The translations under genes and the position numbers were made by a program. Of a DNA stretch of 64,000 bases, positions 23,042 through 44,515 are shown piece by piece. The notes beneath the pieces are model-generated. The model had not been told where the DNA came from and searched no databases. It saw nothing but the letters and a program-made list of their open reading frames with translations. The stretch's first letter is position 1; each line of letters starts with the position of its first letter. The DNA comes from Takakia lepidozioides. Lineage: Eukaryota > Streptophyta > Takakiopsida > Takakiales > Takakiaceae. The DNA lies in contig CM060733.1 in the NCBI GenBank assembly GCA_030704615.1, positions 27,654,001-27,718,000 of the forward strand, in the 5' to 3' direction.

Positions 23042-26000
23042 ATGTCCATGCCTGCGCCTTCGCCTCCCCCCGCCTTGGGGGAGGGGCACACGAAGGTGGA
23101 ACAAAACGGGGTGCCTCCGTCACCCCTGCTGCGACCTCCAGGACCTGCGAGTTCTGCTTCACCTGTGCCTGCGGGCACACCAGGTATTTTGACACCGGAA
23201 ATACTGTTGGAGCAGATGTACCCGCCGGCTCTTGCCAAGCACGAGGAGGTGGTGGCCAGTCAGGCGCTCTTTGTGGATACACTCAACAAGTTCCATACAT
23301 CTCTTGGAACGCGTCTAGCGTAAGCAACTTTTCAAGCTAGAGCGGAAAGAAACCAGAGGTGTCCCTCTCTCAGTTTTGTCTAGGTTTAGAGGTGTTCTAT
23401 GATGTGGGTTTCCATCTCTCCGATCGAATTGCTCTCCTTTCAGCAGCTGTCTATATAGTTGGGTCGTGTTAATTTCTGGCCCCTGCTACATTGTACCAGA
23501 AACCATGGCAGCAATGTTGAACTTTTCTCCACGAGAAAGCTTCTTCTGACTTCCTGTGTAATGCTGTTCGCTTCACAATATCACAACTGCATGATGAGCT
23601 TGTATTTTGATGGGGACAGTATCCGGTGAAGAAAGTGCCGGGATTCTGCAAGCCTGGGTTTTGAGGATAGTTAGAAGAGTATAGAGGCCTTCAGTAATAT
23701 AACAACGTCCGTTTCCCAGTTTGAAATTAAATGGTTCTCAATACGAGGATGCAGCACCTTGTGTTGAGCACACCTTGTGTGTAGATTCTGTTTGTTCTTT
23801 AAATTATTCACTAACTTATGGAAGCGGAAAGAGGGAGGTCCATACAGGACTACATTTTTCTTGCTTCTTTAAATTATCCACCAAAACAATTTGGACTTTG
23901 CAGAAAAAAGGGAAGGAAAGGGAGGGCTGCTGAGGTCCAGACCTTTCAAGAAAGCTTGGACGGGTAAGGGTGCTTGACCAGTAGTCTTCAAGTCCAATGA
24001 AGATACTTGTAAGATGGGTCTTTCTGACTGTACTTGTCATCAAGGCACTGTATGTCTATATAACCTGCTGTTATGGGCAAAGTAGCTGCTAAGGTCCAGA
24101 CCTTTCCAGGAAAGGTTGGACATGGACGAGTAGTCCTCAGGGCGGGTTTTGATATTTGTAAGATGGTTCTTCCTGATTGTATGTGCTGTTCATTGACATC
24201 AACAATGCACTATCTGTCTATTCTCCTGGTGCTACGGAGGAAAGTATGCTAATTTTTTGAGTTCTTGTACTTGGGCATCATGCATTTTGTCACAAGGCTG
24301 TCCTCCACTGTGGCCTGCTACATACTAAGAACCTCTTGTATCTTCTGCATAATGCAAACCTGTAGCAGCCACCCAGTCTCTCTGGTGTTTTCTCTTTGTC
24401 ATGTGGAGCAGGCTCTCATCTGATTCTTTGGGGGAGTCTGTGCAGAATACCAAAGATGGGGGGAAAGGACCTTGACTTACACCTGCTTTATGTTGAAGTC
24501 ACCGGGCGCGGTGGCCTGCAGCAGGTGGTCTTCCCTTACCTGCAGACTGTCTTGTTTTGTCTTACCAGACACTACGGGTTTATGTGTTTGATCTGCTTCT
24601 ACTACTCCTGCTGGGGAAATTGCACCCATGTGAGTGAGCTGGGGGCGCGATGGTGAGGACTGTAGGCTTTTCCTAATGCACGGTGGTCAGTGAATATGTT
24701 TCCCAGCAACAGGGCCGTTATGACTAATTACTTTTACTGCCCGCTTCGCTTTTGGAGGATCAAGACAACGTCAGAAGTTGCGGCCCCTTAGGACCTGAGA
24801 AGGTGGAGTCAATGTCATCAAGTGAATAAATAGCTTTGAAGAAAACTTGGAAGATAAGATTTAATGTGTTATTTCCTTGTGTCATATCCAATACTGGGCC
24901 AGTCAGCCTGCCCTAGTTATAATATCCAGTGCCCACCCTGGGATTATCTTTGAGTTTCACTTATTCATGAAGCAGGTTTGGCTTCAAGTTGTCTTGCTCC
25001 CTTGGTGGGTAAAATCCCATTACAGACTTCTGGGAGTATTGAGTGTAGCACAGGAAAATAATGTCCAGTGTCCTCTAGAAACAGGAAAGAACTCCAGGAG
25101 AGCCAACTGCCTGGTTTCTGCATGCATCCAGTTTCCTTATGAGTTGTGCTGGTTGAAGATAAACTTGAATCAGGTTGGTTAATCTATAATCCAGAGATTG
25201 CACTTGTGTTGATATGTTTCTGTTACGTCTAATTGATGACACCATCCAAAAAGGGGTGGAGATTGAATCAATTCTGTTACATATCTGATTCTGCGTAAGT
25301 ATAACAATTGATGTTAATCTTAACTGCTGTTTGGCTATTTTCAAGGGGTGAGTTCTACACAGTGATTGCAGACCTATACTCGTAAGCTCTCCTGTTATGA
25401 AGTGATTATGAAGTGATCTACGTCCAGATGGACCACTCATGTCATGATAATTAATCTCATCAATACTTCCATTTTACTTTGGCTTTCCCATGAACATTTT
25501 CCTTTACTCTGTCTCAAGATGATGTGGCCAAACATGTGAGGCCTATTTCCCTGGGGAGCAGGTTATCAAGGATAGAAAGTGGAAGGAGATCACAGGAGTT
25601 TTCAACTTCCCACGGACTACCACCAGTGCTTCATATGTACTGCGGAAATACTATATTGCGCTTCTCCATCACTACGAGCAAGTCTACTTCTTTGGAGCTA
25701 CGGGCCCATTGATTCCACCCCCAAGTTTGTGTCAATACCTGATCTTGACATAGTCTTTGCATCTCCTTTAATTTGATTCATAGTCTAATTCTATTGCATT
25801 GAGATAACTAGTACAGCTTGCATAAAAGAGTAGATGAGTTGACATCAACTTCCTAGGCTTTAAAGTGGGACTAGATGTTGCTAGCTAAGCTTTGGTTCTT
25901 TCAAGTTCCTCATCGTGCAGTGTAGGTGTCAGTCATGGAAGGTTATTTAAACTTTGAAGAACAAGGTCTGGAAGTCTTGCTGCAAAGCCCTTGCTATTGG

Positions 26001-27661
26001 GAACACGTGGTTAATTTTTGTCTAAACAAGCGGTAAATTGTATTAAAGCATTCATGTTCTGTGCTTGACAGTGCCATTGCCTGCTTCAAGCCCTATCTCT
26101 ACCAAGCAAAGTGAGCAGTCATTCACATATCCACTCTCAGAGGTAGAGCCTGGTGAGAAGAAAATAAGGAAGAGGAAGCTGCCTCCAATTCAAATTTTAC
26201 CAGGTTGTATGACATCTCCTTTATTTTGTTCTTTGATTCCTGTTTGTTATCCATTTCAAAAGGCCTCTAAATCGAACTTTGTCATAGCTAGACCTTTTGT
26301 GGTATCTATGCCTGCTTGTCAACAGTTGGTTATAGTTGATAGCGGTGATAGAGTGGGACAAAGAAATTGAGGAGGTGTCAAGTGTCACCTATTGGTTGAA
26401 CGAAGAATGATTGGGCCTGTTGTGAGCAATGTCTGCAGTAGATCCAGCAGCATCAATCGGACATGTGGTGACGGGAGCAATTGAAGGCAAGTTTGAGTAT
26501 GGCTATTTGGTGACAGTCATGGTAGGCACTGAGAAGCTGAGGGGGGTCTTATACCACGTGCCACCAGGACAACGAGGTCCCCAGCATGCCAACGTGGCGA
26601 ATTACTTGGGGGCACTTGGTGGAGAGTCGCAACTTCAAGGACGTGATACTCGGGTACGGCGCAAGCGTCGTCGTAAGGCAGACATGCCAAAGAAGGACCC
26701 CAATGCACCACGTCCTAACCGGACAGGTTACAACTTCTTTTTTGCTGAGCAGCGCATGAAGCTAAAAGCTCTGCACCCTGAGAAAGAAAAAGAGCTGAGT
26801 CGCATGATAGGCGATGCCTGGAACAGTCTCTCAGAACAAGAGAAAGTTGTGAGTATGATGTGCTCGTTTAACCTCACCTTCGTTCTGCAGTTGACCATCT
26901 TGCCCGAAGTTTGTTGTTCACCATTGCATGTGCCAAGTGTCAAGCTACAATTAACAACCATTGTGCATGAATATAGAACAGGAATACCATGCTTCAAGAC
27001 ATGAATTGACCTTGACTTCTTGGTTGGCCTGAGTTTGCAAAGTTAATGTGTCCATGCTGTTACAGTTGACAGTCATCTTTTGTTAAGGCAGCAGGGTCAA
27101 TGTTTAGAGGTGCTATTGCAAATGTAGATCAAGTCAACACTTGCATGGCTTAATTAGTGATATGAGCAAGGAATTTTATAATGGTCTTTTAGAAAGAATC
27201 ATGACTATGCTGTGTTGTTGGTGCAGCCATATCAAGACCGAGGTGTGAAAGACAAGGAGAGGTATGAGAAAGAAATGTTGGAGTACCGGGAAACATTGAA
27301 AACCCTCAATGGCAATGATGTTCCCCAGTTGGAGCAGAAGGAAGAAGCAGGGGTAGTGGTAGAGCATAATTTTGATGGTAGCCACAATGACAACGTGTCA
27401 GCTGTGCATGCTAATCCAGAGCTCAGCTCTGCATCGCTACCTCAGCATTTGGACTCGAAACCTGGTGACATCCCAAAACCCAATCATGAGGAGCCTCCTT
27501 TCCACAACCTACCAGGGTCCCCTGATGCCCCTTCAGAGCAGGGAGGCTTGGAGGGCCTTGAGAATGCTGAGTCAGAGGGAGAGGGTGAGGGAGAGGGAGA
27601 GGGTGAGGAGAAAGGTGAGGACAGGGATGAGGGCGAGGCTGACCAAGGTGCGTATGGCTAG
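23042..27661 (+). CDS. ARID-HMG box DNA-binding protein (HMGB9/10/15-like)
   Basis: CDS is join(23042..23319, 24446..24524, 25562..25724, 26072..26203, 26439..26848, 27227..27661), 498 residues, all junctions in frame. The product belongs to the plant-specific ARID-HMG family, nuclear proteins that bind AT-rich DNA and regulate transcription. A Pro-rich N-terminus precedes the ARID domain at about 67-165 (FVDTLNKFHTSLGTRL, MGGKDLDLHLLYVEVTGRGG, RKWKEITGVFNFP, YVLRKYYIALLHHYE). A basic linker (KKIRKRKLPP) and a conserved FEYGYLVTV/VLYHVPPG segment follow. The HMG box is at about 301-375 (KKDPNAPRPNRTGYNFFF, MIGDAWNSLSEQEK, RGVKDKERYEKEMLEY). The tail is acidic with a Gly-Glu run. ATG 23042 is the first in frame; a second ATG follows two codons later. 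Confidence 0.92.
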
Positions 27662-28224
27662 TATGCTTAGGAAGTGGTTGTAATGAGGTCACATGTACTC
27701 ATTCCACAGCATACTGGAAGTATTAGTCTAGACACTTGGTGTCTTACTTTAGCACTTTCTATCATAGACATCCTTCAGAGAGAGAGAGAGAGGGAGAGGT
27801 CTTCTCCATTTCAACCATGCCGGTTCACCAAAATGCCCCCTCAAATGATCCCCATGATTCCAACCATTTTTGGTCTTTGCCTCTGCCACCATATAGGTGT
27901 ACTTATTGCTGAATCCATTTTGCAGTTTTGGAGAATATGATGCAAATGCATGTTAGAAGACCCTAATCAATATAAAGGGTATAGGGTTTGGTAGCAAGGC
28001 CCTTGCACAAATTTAATAGTAAGCCTTGAGTACCAACTGTGAAAACATACTGTTGTTTCTCCCTCACAATCTTTGGGACAAGAACAGCATCCTTGTTGCT
28101 TGTTTCAATAAACGTAAGGTCTATGATAAGTTAATCGATTCTATATCATGGAAGCAGGAGCGGTCTGTGAAACAGGCTAAGTCCTGGTGGGAGAGGGTAG
28201 AAGAGATTTTCTAGGATTTTCTAG
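27662..28224. other. Spacer 3' of the ARID-HMG gene
   Basis: A (GA)n tract lies at 27777-27799. No coding segment was recognised. Confidence 0.45.
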
Positions 28225-28822
28225 TCCCCAAGCTATGATCCTTCTGGAAAAATCAGACTTAGAGGCTGAAGTTTCCAAAGTCTGTTGCCAGGAAATTGTC
28301 TGATGAAAATGACGTTAGGCAGAAATCTTCCCTGAACGTGTTTCGAATCTCTGATATGGGTGAAGCCATCATGGATGACCTGAAGGTTTACCCACTCTCA
28401 GCACCGCAAACAGATGCAAAGATGAAAGGGGGATTGTAAGTGCCCCTTGTGTGGGCAACCTGAAGATAATATTCACTTTCTGTTTCATTGCCCTGGGTAC
28501 TCTCACCAGAGAGACACCCTCTTCAATTCCATGAAGGTCTCTGTTTACCAACTTTGAAAATCTTGTGGCCGAGAGCCCCAGCCTGAAGGCAGAGAGGTAG
28601 AGGACACGGCTTTGAACCCCAGACCCATCCTTTTGGGATCCAGTTATTGGGCAAATCACACAAAGCAGATTGATGTTTGTTTGAAGGGGATCAATTCTGT
28701 TTCAAAGTAAGTCATACTACCATGAGCGTCAGCCCCTGCTGACAAAGGTAAGTGAGTTTCTGTCCCTTTGTGTTCCGCTCAAACTGGGCACGGGGTCAAT
28801 GGCGGCAAAAGTCTCATGAGTA
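28225..28822 (+). mobile_element. LINE 3' fragment
   Basis: Aligned by eye with the LINE at 11837-12446. It carries the SDENDVRQKSSLN-like segment, CPLCGQPEDNIHFLFHC, and the shared 3' terminal block with 'ctcaaactgggca' and 'aagtctcatgagta'. The frame is broken. Confidence 0.72.
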
Positions 28823-28831
28823 GGTACCACC

Positions 28832-28841
28832 CTAACTCTCT

Positions 28842-28881
<40 letters not shown>
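28832..28881. repeat. (CT)n microsatellite
   Basis: A nearly pure CT run of about twenty units lies between two LINE pieces of opposite orientation. Confidence 0.9.
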
Positions 28882-28885
<4 letters not shown>

Positions 28886-28892
28886 CGTGTTT

Positions 28893-29215
28893 CCCATGCA
28901 GAGGACTTATAGATATGCTCTACAAAGCCCTTCACACAGGCAACATCCTGATGTATGTGATCTGCCCAGCAATTAGACCCCAACTGACATTCTATCTTTG
29001 AGCATCAAAGCTGAATGGATTCTAAGTTTTAGCATGCTTAGAGTTGCCCTCCCATATCACATTTGCACTCCAAGGTATGCCTAGTAACCTTGCAAAGCAT
29101 TGTTTACTTTAGTGTTAATTCGTCACAAGTGGGAAAATTGAGCAAGACCAACAGCTTTGTGCTGTTTGAACCACTAAAGACATGGATACATCTCAAATTC
29201 CATTAGAATAAAGCT
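28893..29215 (-). mobile_element. LINE fragment, opposite orientation
   Basis: The first part matches the KGF(V/L)ED region of the family (28893-28985). The rest matches the post-RT segment near 13201-13400, so an internal portion is missing. Tail-to-tail with the plus-strand copy across the CT tract. Confidence 0.6.
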
Positions 29216-29693
29216 GATAAGGGGACTGCTCAACCACTATGAACCATATCTCACGACAGGTTTGAAGTTGGTACAACTCAAAACGCTGATACCCCAATTG
29301 AGGGGTTGCTTATGTGCATGAAATGGATCAGATTCTCCTACTGCCATAGCTGCTTTGTGTACAGCTCACCCGTGGAGTACAAAACCATACTATGCTCTAA
29401 GTGTAACCACACTTATACTGGATTATCAATCTCAATTTGAAGGGTTGAAGCAAATAGCTTGTCCCTATCCTCAGTCTCTGTTTAAGTCTTCCCAGGGCAA
29501 CCAACCAGTTGCTTCTCGCTGTAAAATTAAGTCCTCAGCACTAAGAAATAGATATCGAACAAATAGGTGGACAAAAAATAGATTGTGGAATCTATGGCGG
29601 ACAAATTACATCCAGTGAAACAAATAGTTCTGATATTGAAGAACCCTTTTGTATGTAAACAGCTGTGGTTTCCAACCCTATCTACTGTTGTGC
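29216..29693. other. Spacer at the PECT1-like gene 3' end
   Basis: Probable 3' flank and untranslated region of the minus-strand gene. No other gene was seen. Confidence 0.45.
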
Positions 29694-38985
<9,292 letters not shown>

Positions 38986-39756
38986 ATGACTACTGTACAG
39001 GACACTCCCCAAGGGAGGAGAGGAAAGACAGGTGAAGAGGGGGTGCATGCGGAGAGCGGCGTGAGGCATGCAGAAGCAGGTGCCAACTCTCAGGTGCGTG
39101 ATGCTGGAACCCCCAGCCCAGTGGTTGGGGAGGATGCCATGGCAGGCAGCAGTGAGCAGGGCAGCAGTTTTGATTGCAACATTTGCTTAGAATTGTCGCA
39201 GGATCCTGTAGTAACGCTGTGCGGGCATCTCTTTTGCTGGCCCTGCCTCTACCGCTGGCTTCAGATGCACAGCATCTGTCGAGAATGTCCAGTGTGTAAG
39301 GCTAGTGTGGAGGAGGAGAAGGTGATTCCCCTTTATGGGCGTGGCAAGGTGGGTTGTGTTGATCCTCGAACGAAACCAGTACCGGGTCTGAATATTCCGC
39401 AACGGCCAGCAGGACAGCGGCCCGAGACAGCGCGGCAAGCAGAGCATCACCCCTACCACCACCATGGCTTCAGCTTTATGACTGGCCACCCTGGCCCTAT
39501 TGGCACCGCCCGCTTTGGCAACATCACTCTCTCCGCTGGTTTTGGGCTGTTTCCATCGCTCTTTGGCTTTCAGTTGAATGGATTTTCGGAGGCCAGTGGG
39601 GCATCTGGCATCCATCTAGGCACCCCAAGTAGCATGGCTGGCAGTCATGTCCATACTGCGCATACCGCAGTACCAGATCAGCAGCAGGAGGCTCTCCTCT
39701 CACGGCTGCTACTTCTGTTAGGCTGCTTTGTGATTGTTTGTCTTCTTCTCTTTTAG
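38986..39756 (+). CDS. RMA/RNF5-type membrane-anchored RING E3 ligase
   Basis: A single uninterrupted frame of 256 residues, without introns as is usual for this family. Members are endoplasmic-reticulum anchored E3 ubiquitin ligases in protein quality control. The C3HC4 RING is at 64-104 (FDCNICLELSQDPVVTLCGH, FCWPCLYRWL, CPVCKASVEE), directly followed by the family phrase VIPLYGRG. The middle is rich in Gly, His and Pro, with GFGLFPSLFGFQ near 185-197, a segment shared with RMA/RNF5 relatives. Residues 236-256 (LLSRLLLLLGCFVIVCLLLF) form the C-terminal tail anchor. The first ATG of the frame gives a 60-residue polar N-terminus; a later start at residue 52 is possible. The N-terminal extension is longer than that of animal RNF5. 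Confidence 0.94.
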   Translation: MTTVQDTPQGRRGKTGEEGVHAESGVRHAEAGANSQVRDAGTPSPVVGEDAMAGSSEQGSSFDCNICLELSQDPVVTLCGHLFCWPCLYRWLQMHSICRECPVCKASVEEEKVIPLYGRGKVGCVDPRTKPVPGLNIPQRPAGQRPETARQAEHHPYHHHGFSFMTGHPGPIGTARFGNITLSAGFGLFPSLFGFQLNGFSEASGASGIHLGTPSSMAGSHVHTAHTAVPDQQQEALLSRLLLLLGCFVIVCLLLF

Positions 39757-41011
39757 AACATATTTGTTGCTATGGACAGAATTGCTTGAAAGTCTATTTT
39801 CTCTCTTTGGGTTCCAAGAGTATTGTTGGATCTATTATAGTAGTGTAGGTTCTGGAGTGGCAAAGTAGCTCCTCTTCCTATGTAGGTGGCAGTGTGTTTT
39901 TTAAGAGAATCCATGTGGAAGCCCTGCACTGAGCAATATTTGGGTGCTGCCAAGAAATGTACCGAAAATCTGAAGGCGTTTGGATGTAATGCCAAGGCAA
40001 GCTGGAGTTGGGTGGTGGCTATGGTCAGGTCTAGTAGAGAGGATCTTTTTCCTTAATTCTGCAGTAGCCTCCACAAAATGTCACTCAGTGGATTGCTTCT
40101 CCTGACTCAACCTTGTACATCATTCTCTGTATACAGATTATTTAAATTGAATTCAATCTCATTTTCCTTGCATGTTTTCGGCTGTACACCATGGGAATGT
40201 GGAGTCTGGATATTTATATTAGTTGTCCAAATTGACAAAGCTTGACTGCTGAAGGGGTGGATGTGAGTAGTTTGCTTTGTATTACAAATGAGGGAAGGCA
40301 TGGGGGATCATTGTGGGATTGTGAGTTAAAATATGAAAGTGAGGAATGGAACTTGTTACATGGCATGGAGGTCAGGAATTAGAACTTCGGACCAAGGGTT
40401 TGCTTCCATCGGTACTAAGATCTATGCAATTGTTGGATTTCAGCTGAAGGTGACATAAGTAGGGGAGGAGGCATCTGCAGTCTCCACAGCTTTGGAATGC
40501 AGGCTATGGCCCACACTGTATAGTCTCCACTGGGCCACACTGTGTATATTCAAACAAGTTCCGAAAATTATCTCGAGATTCCATTGATGGTGACAGCTTG
40601 TCATTGGTGGTGTTTAGAGATGACTGCTAGCCATTCTTACTGGAAGATGGCATGTTAGCCTAGGCGACGGATTTCAACAGCTTTACCCTTCATACATAGG
40701 AATGGAGGCATACAGGTATGGTTCACTGACATGGGGCTCTTGACTTTCTTTGCAATATGAAGTTCAAGCAAACCAGAGTATGATCAAACAATCCTCAAGA
40801 TGCTGTGTGAACAAGTGCAGTGACCTATCTTTCAAACAGCCAGGGTGCCTGCCACCAAATACTAGATACATTTGAGAGACTCACATTGTCTTAGAACCGA
40901 CTACCTCGGAGCCCATGCCTCTAAGCCTCTGAGCATCAAAGTGCTTCGATGTCTTTTAAGATGTAAAACACGTCTGAGCACAGATTCAAACTTAGTCGTT
41001 TCTGGACAAGA
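39757..41011. other. Convergent intergenic region
   Basis: 3' flanks of the RMA-type gene (+) and the methyltransferase-like gene (-). No coding segment recognised. Confidence 0.5.
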
Positions 41012-42299
41012 TCATTCCGGATCCGTGGGTCTCCAGTCTGGAATTTCGTCTTGTGCTGCTCTCACTTCGTCCCAATACACAGGCTCTTGCTGGGCCTTCA
41101 ACATCAAATGGTGGGGAACAACGAACTTCTTTCCATCCCCCTTGGCCAATGCTGGAAGCTTCCAAAGCCCCATTAGCTTTCCATCGGGATTGTTCCCATT
41201 GACGCCCTCAGAGATGAAGAACTCGGGCTTCGAAAAATTGAAAGGGTGACAAAATACGTTAATCGGATATGCAGCGCCATGTTGTCTGTTCATATTGTGC
41301 TTATGGTCAGGAACAATGAAAGGTCGTCTTGTCTTGGTGTGCCAGTTGGTAACAAGAAACTGTGCATGGGTGTTTTCGAAGTTTGCAATGGCGAGAACTC
41401 CATCTTTCAGTGAGAGGTGCTCGATCCCTCCCCTGGAAAGAACGAGGTCTGGGCGGGCATGGATGGGCATGTTCACGAAGTCATGCCGCTCAAATTCCAT
41501 GTTTGAAACGATCTCGGTTTCTTGCAATGAGCTTCGGGACTACATGATATCCCAAGTACTCGGTGGAGTTGAAACCCTCAATCAGCGGTTGCCAATTGAC
41601 ATCTGTACCATAGTTGCACAATGAACATAGAGCTATGAGTTCTCGACCACAATCCTGACAGAAAAGCCAATGATACCAAGGAGAACTTGAAATTTGCAAT
41701 GCCCCTATTCAGATGAAACCAGAGTTTGTGCAAGCGCATTTAGAGCTCTTGTAAAGTAAGTGCAAGTCCTTGGGTTGTCAGTTCCAGTGGGTTGTAGAAC
41801 ACTTCCTTGCCATTGTTGTAAATGTTCTGAATTTAATTCCATGAGAAGGTTGAACTTCAGTCACTGTAGTCCCGGAGTTGGACATTGAGCAAACTCACTC
41901 CGGGCGAAGCTTACATGTAAAATTGCCAAGTAAATGGTGAAGATACTTTAGGAAAGGAGGAGACTGGACTTCCAAAGACTTTCTTCAAGCAAGCTTACCT
42001 CCACAAGGGGCATCCAACACCCTCACAATGTGAAATTTCTGAAATGCTGCTGCCAGCAGCCTCCTAGCGTTCACACTGTAGTCTCTACTGCCAGGGCCAG
42101 ACCTGGACGAGTCTGTCCCTCTCCAAAAGTCTGTATTAAACATATTTTCGAAGGCCTTAATCCTCTCTTGGCTCTCTTGGCTCTCCAACTGGACAAGAAT
42201 TCTCGTCACTTCTTGGTCGCGGTCTGAAGAGCATGAACAAAGTTTTGTATTTCCCAAGCTGGAAAACTGATACCCCACTGTGTCATGAGGCTCCCTCAA
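41012..42299 (-). pseudogene. SAM-dependent methyltransferase-like gene with frameshift
   Basis: Two exons are visible: complement(join(41012..41602, 41999..about 42299)), joined by GT-AG at codon GAT to give VLDAPCGDVNWQPL. This is motif I of class I SAM-dependent methyltransferases. YLGYHVVPKLIARNRDRF follows, then DLVLSRGGIEHLSLKDG and FLVTNWHTKTRRPF, typical positions for the later motifs. The frame shifts at about 41490-41498: the first part ends RFKHGI then a stop, while the second continues EFERHDFVNMP. A five-base loss from a repeated GAATT would explain it. No ATG was found for exon 1, so an upstream exon is missing from the model. It may be a recent pseudogene, or a real gene with a sequence error. 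Substrate unknown. Confidence 0.7.
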
Positions 42300-42489
42300 C
42301 TTTTCTATCCCCTATGTATGTGAACTCGGCTAGGTCTGTAAACTTAGGAAAGGAGAAGATGGCGAACATCCGCGGAGAGAAAAAAGTGGCTACCACCAGC
42401 AAACAACCCACACCAAAGCATACAAAGGAGCTAAGTCGGCAGCTCACCATCGTTGTTGATACTCTTGAACCTCACAGTCTAAGCTAGAC

Positions 42490-42780
42490 TTGTGTTAGCT
42501 GACAGAGACAACCCAATTCTGCTAAACTCTCCCCAACTACAAGAGGTCGCGTTGCTTTACAGGAGAGCAGCGTTTTTTTCTCATATCGGGAAGGCTGGGA
42601 ATTTTGTGCTGGGAAAGCTGATAACTTAGTCCGATGTTTTTGGAGGTGAAAGAAATGCGCAATCTTGGGAGACGGGTTATGTCGTAGGAAGATCGAAGTG
42701 GTGTCAGACGAGGAAGCACAAATCTGGTTCACGGCGGGTTGAAGAATGCACAAATCTGGTTTACGGAGGATAGAGAGGAT
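42490..42780 (+). repeat. Dispersed repeat, copy 1
   Basis: Shares about 150 bases with 45590-45790 in the same orientation, including 'ccgatgttttkggaggtgaa' and 'gcacaatcttgggaga'. Family unknown. Confidence 0.65.
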
Positions 42781-42892
42781 GGCGGACGTCCTTGATGAAT
42801 TGGAGAGGTTTGATCAGAGGACCGGGGATCCGAGCCATCAACGTCACTAGCCTATCTTCGCAGCGCCTCCAAAGCGCACATCACGAGGTCGA

Positions 42893-42990
42893 GACTCGTC
42901 CCCTTATCTCCTTAACAGAGAAGCTCCTTTCGGTGAGACAGAGTCTCCCCTTATCTCCTTAACAGAGAAGCTCCTTTTGGTGAGACGCAA
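42893..42990. repeat. Two-copy tandem repeat, unit about 50 bp
   Basis: The phrase 'tctccttaacagagaagctc' followed by 'ctttyggtgagac' occurs twice in succession. Confidence 0.85.
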
Positions 42991-43057
42991 TGAAGTTATC
43001 TGCACCCACCTCGTTGAAGTTCTCCACCTTGTGAGCAAGGTAAGGCGATGAGTTCTA

Positions 43058-43119
43058 GTTCATCACAACCTCCTCTAAAGTCTTGCGTGATGTGAGCGTT
43101 GAAGGAGGTTGTGATGAAC
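43058..43119. repeat. Perfect 17 bp hairpin
   Basis: Arms 43058-43074 (GTTCATCACAACCTCCT) and 43103-43119 are exact reverse complements with a 28-base loop. Confidence 0.85.
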
Positions 43120-43484
43120 CAGTGCTTATCCCCCTATCTTGCTCTCCGGGTGGAGAAAGGTGAATGCGGATAATTTCATTGTGTGTCTAACTATATGAGC
43201 TCCTCTGCGATTGGAATCGCATGACCATGAGATAACCAAATTGTACCAGGAGATCCCCCATTGCGAGACATCGGCCAAGAGCATTCCGCGTGGTTCGCCA
43301 TCATCCACCGTACTAACCCCATTTTTGTTAGATGTCGTAAGAAGATGGAAGTGGTGCCAGTAGAGGAAGTAGAAATCTGGTTCGTGAGGGTAAGAAGGGG
43401 AGATTGCAAATGGTGGAGAGGTTCGCGCAGGAGATGAAGGACTTTGGAGCCATCATCGTTACTAGCATATCACTTGGCAGCGCT

Positions 43485-43785
43485 TTAGAAACGCACATCA
43501 TGCAGGGCATTGGAGGAGGTCATTGTAAACCACCACTTGTCCCCCCTACATTGCTCGTTGGGTTGAGAACCTCAAACCTTCAGCGAGGTTAATATGGTTG
43601 ATTTCATTGCGTCCTACAGCGGAGCTCTTGTGAAAGGGATGAAGGGGACGAGGGAGACAATAAAGACGAGTTTCATTGGAGACGACAAGGAAGCGGAGGA
43701 CCAGGAGATAACCCAATTATGAGCCACTACCCAAGAACTGCAAGACAATGTCATATAGGAGCTCTTCGCCATGTGAGCCTCTCTT
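43485..43785 (+). repeat. Left arm of outer long inverted repeat
   Basis: It pairs with 45155-45455. Matching blocks in order are 'ggaggaggtcat' with 'gtaaaccac', 'cattgctcg' with 'gggttgag', 'ttgatttcattg', 'agataacccaattatgagcc' and 'gcaagacaatgtcatatagg'. Arm borders are approximate. Confidence 0.8.
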
Positions 43786-44515
43786 CCCTCTTTCACGATT
43801 ATTAATTGATCAAGCGCATTGGAGATTTCACATGGGGTGATAATTTTGATACTTACAGTGCTTAGGCAAATTGCATTGCAGTGTAATTATTCATGTTTGC
43901 TTGTAACACAAGCAGCCTCCTGCATGGCTTAGGAGCGTAATGTCAATGGTGTTGTGTGCAGCAAAGATGGGGTTCGTATGACGGATGATGGTGAACCATG
44001 CGGAGTCCTTCTATTTTGGTGTCTTGCAGCTTTCTGTTAGTGACTCGTAATTGATTTAACTCTTGGTTCTGCATTTTTGTCCCCTTCGTCCACTTCACAA
44101 GGAAGGAGGAGGAAAGAGACGAAGGGGACAAAAATGATGAGTCTCCTCGGAGACGGCAAGGGATGCGAATGGAATCTCAGAATCAGGAGTTAAGTCAATT
44201 ACTAGCCACTACCAAAAAGTTGTGAGACATCATATAGGAACACTTCGCGTAGTTCACCATCATCCGTTATACAAACCCCAACTTCGTTGCACACAACAAC
44301 ATCAGTATTACGCTCCATGCAGGAGGCTGCTTTGAGCGTGTTGCAAGAAAATATGAAAATCTAAAGTGCAATCCAATCTGCCTAGGCACTGCAAATATTG
44401 AAATTATCATCCCGTCTGAAATCTCCTCCATAGAAAATCTATAATGTGCTTCATCAATTGGTTGACGATAGAGTTGTGAAAGAGGGAGAGAGACTCACAT
44501 AGTGGAGTTTGTAAG
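43765..44515. repeat. Inner long inverted repeat (fold-back element)
   Basis: Left arm about 43765-44100 and right arm about 44110-44515 are imperfect reverse complements around a centre at 44104. The innermost 18 bases pair exactly (44072-44089 with 44119-44136). Further out 'cagcctcctgcatgg' pairs with its complement near 44317-44332. The outer part pairs 'ctcttccctctttcac' with 'gtgaaagagggagagag'. No transposase or target-site duplication was identified. Confidence 0.82.

Noticed and set aside
41540-41602. Tiny intron removing the methyltransferase frameshift
   Set aside because: The only GT...AG pair available would delete conserved residues (VVPKLIARNRDRF) and leave an implausibly short intron.
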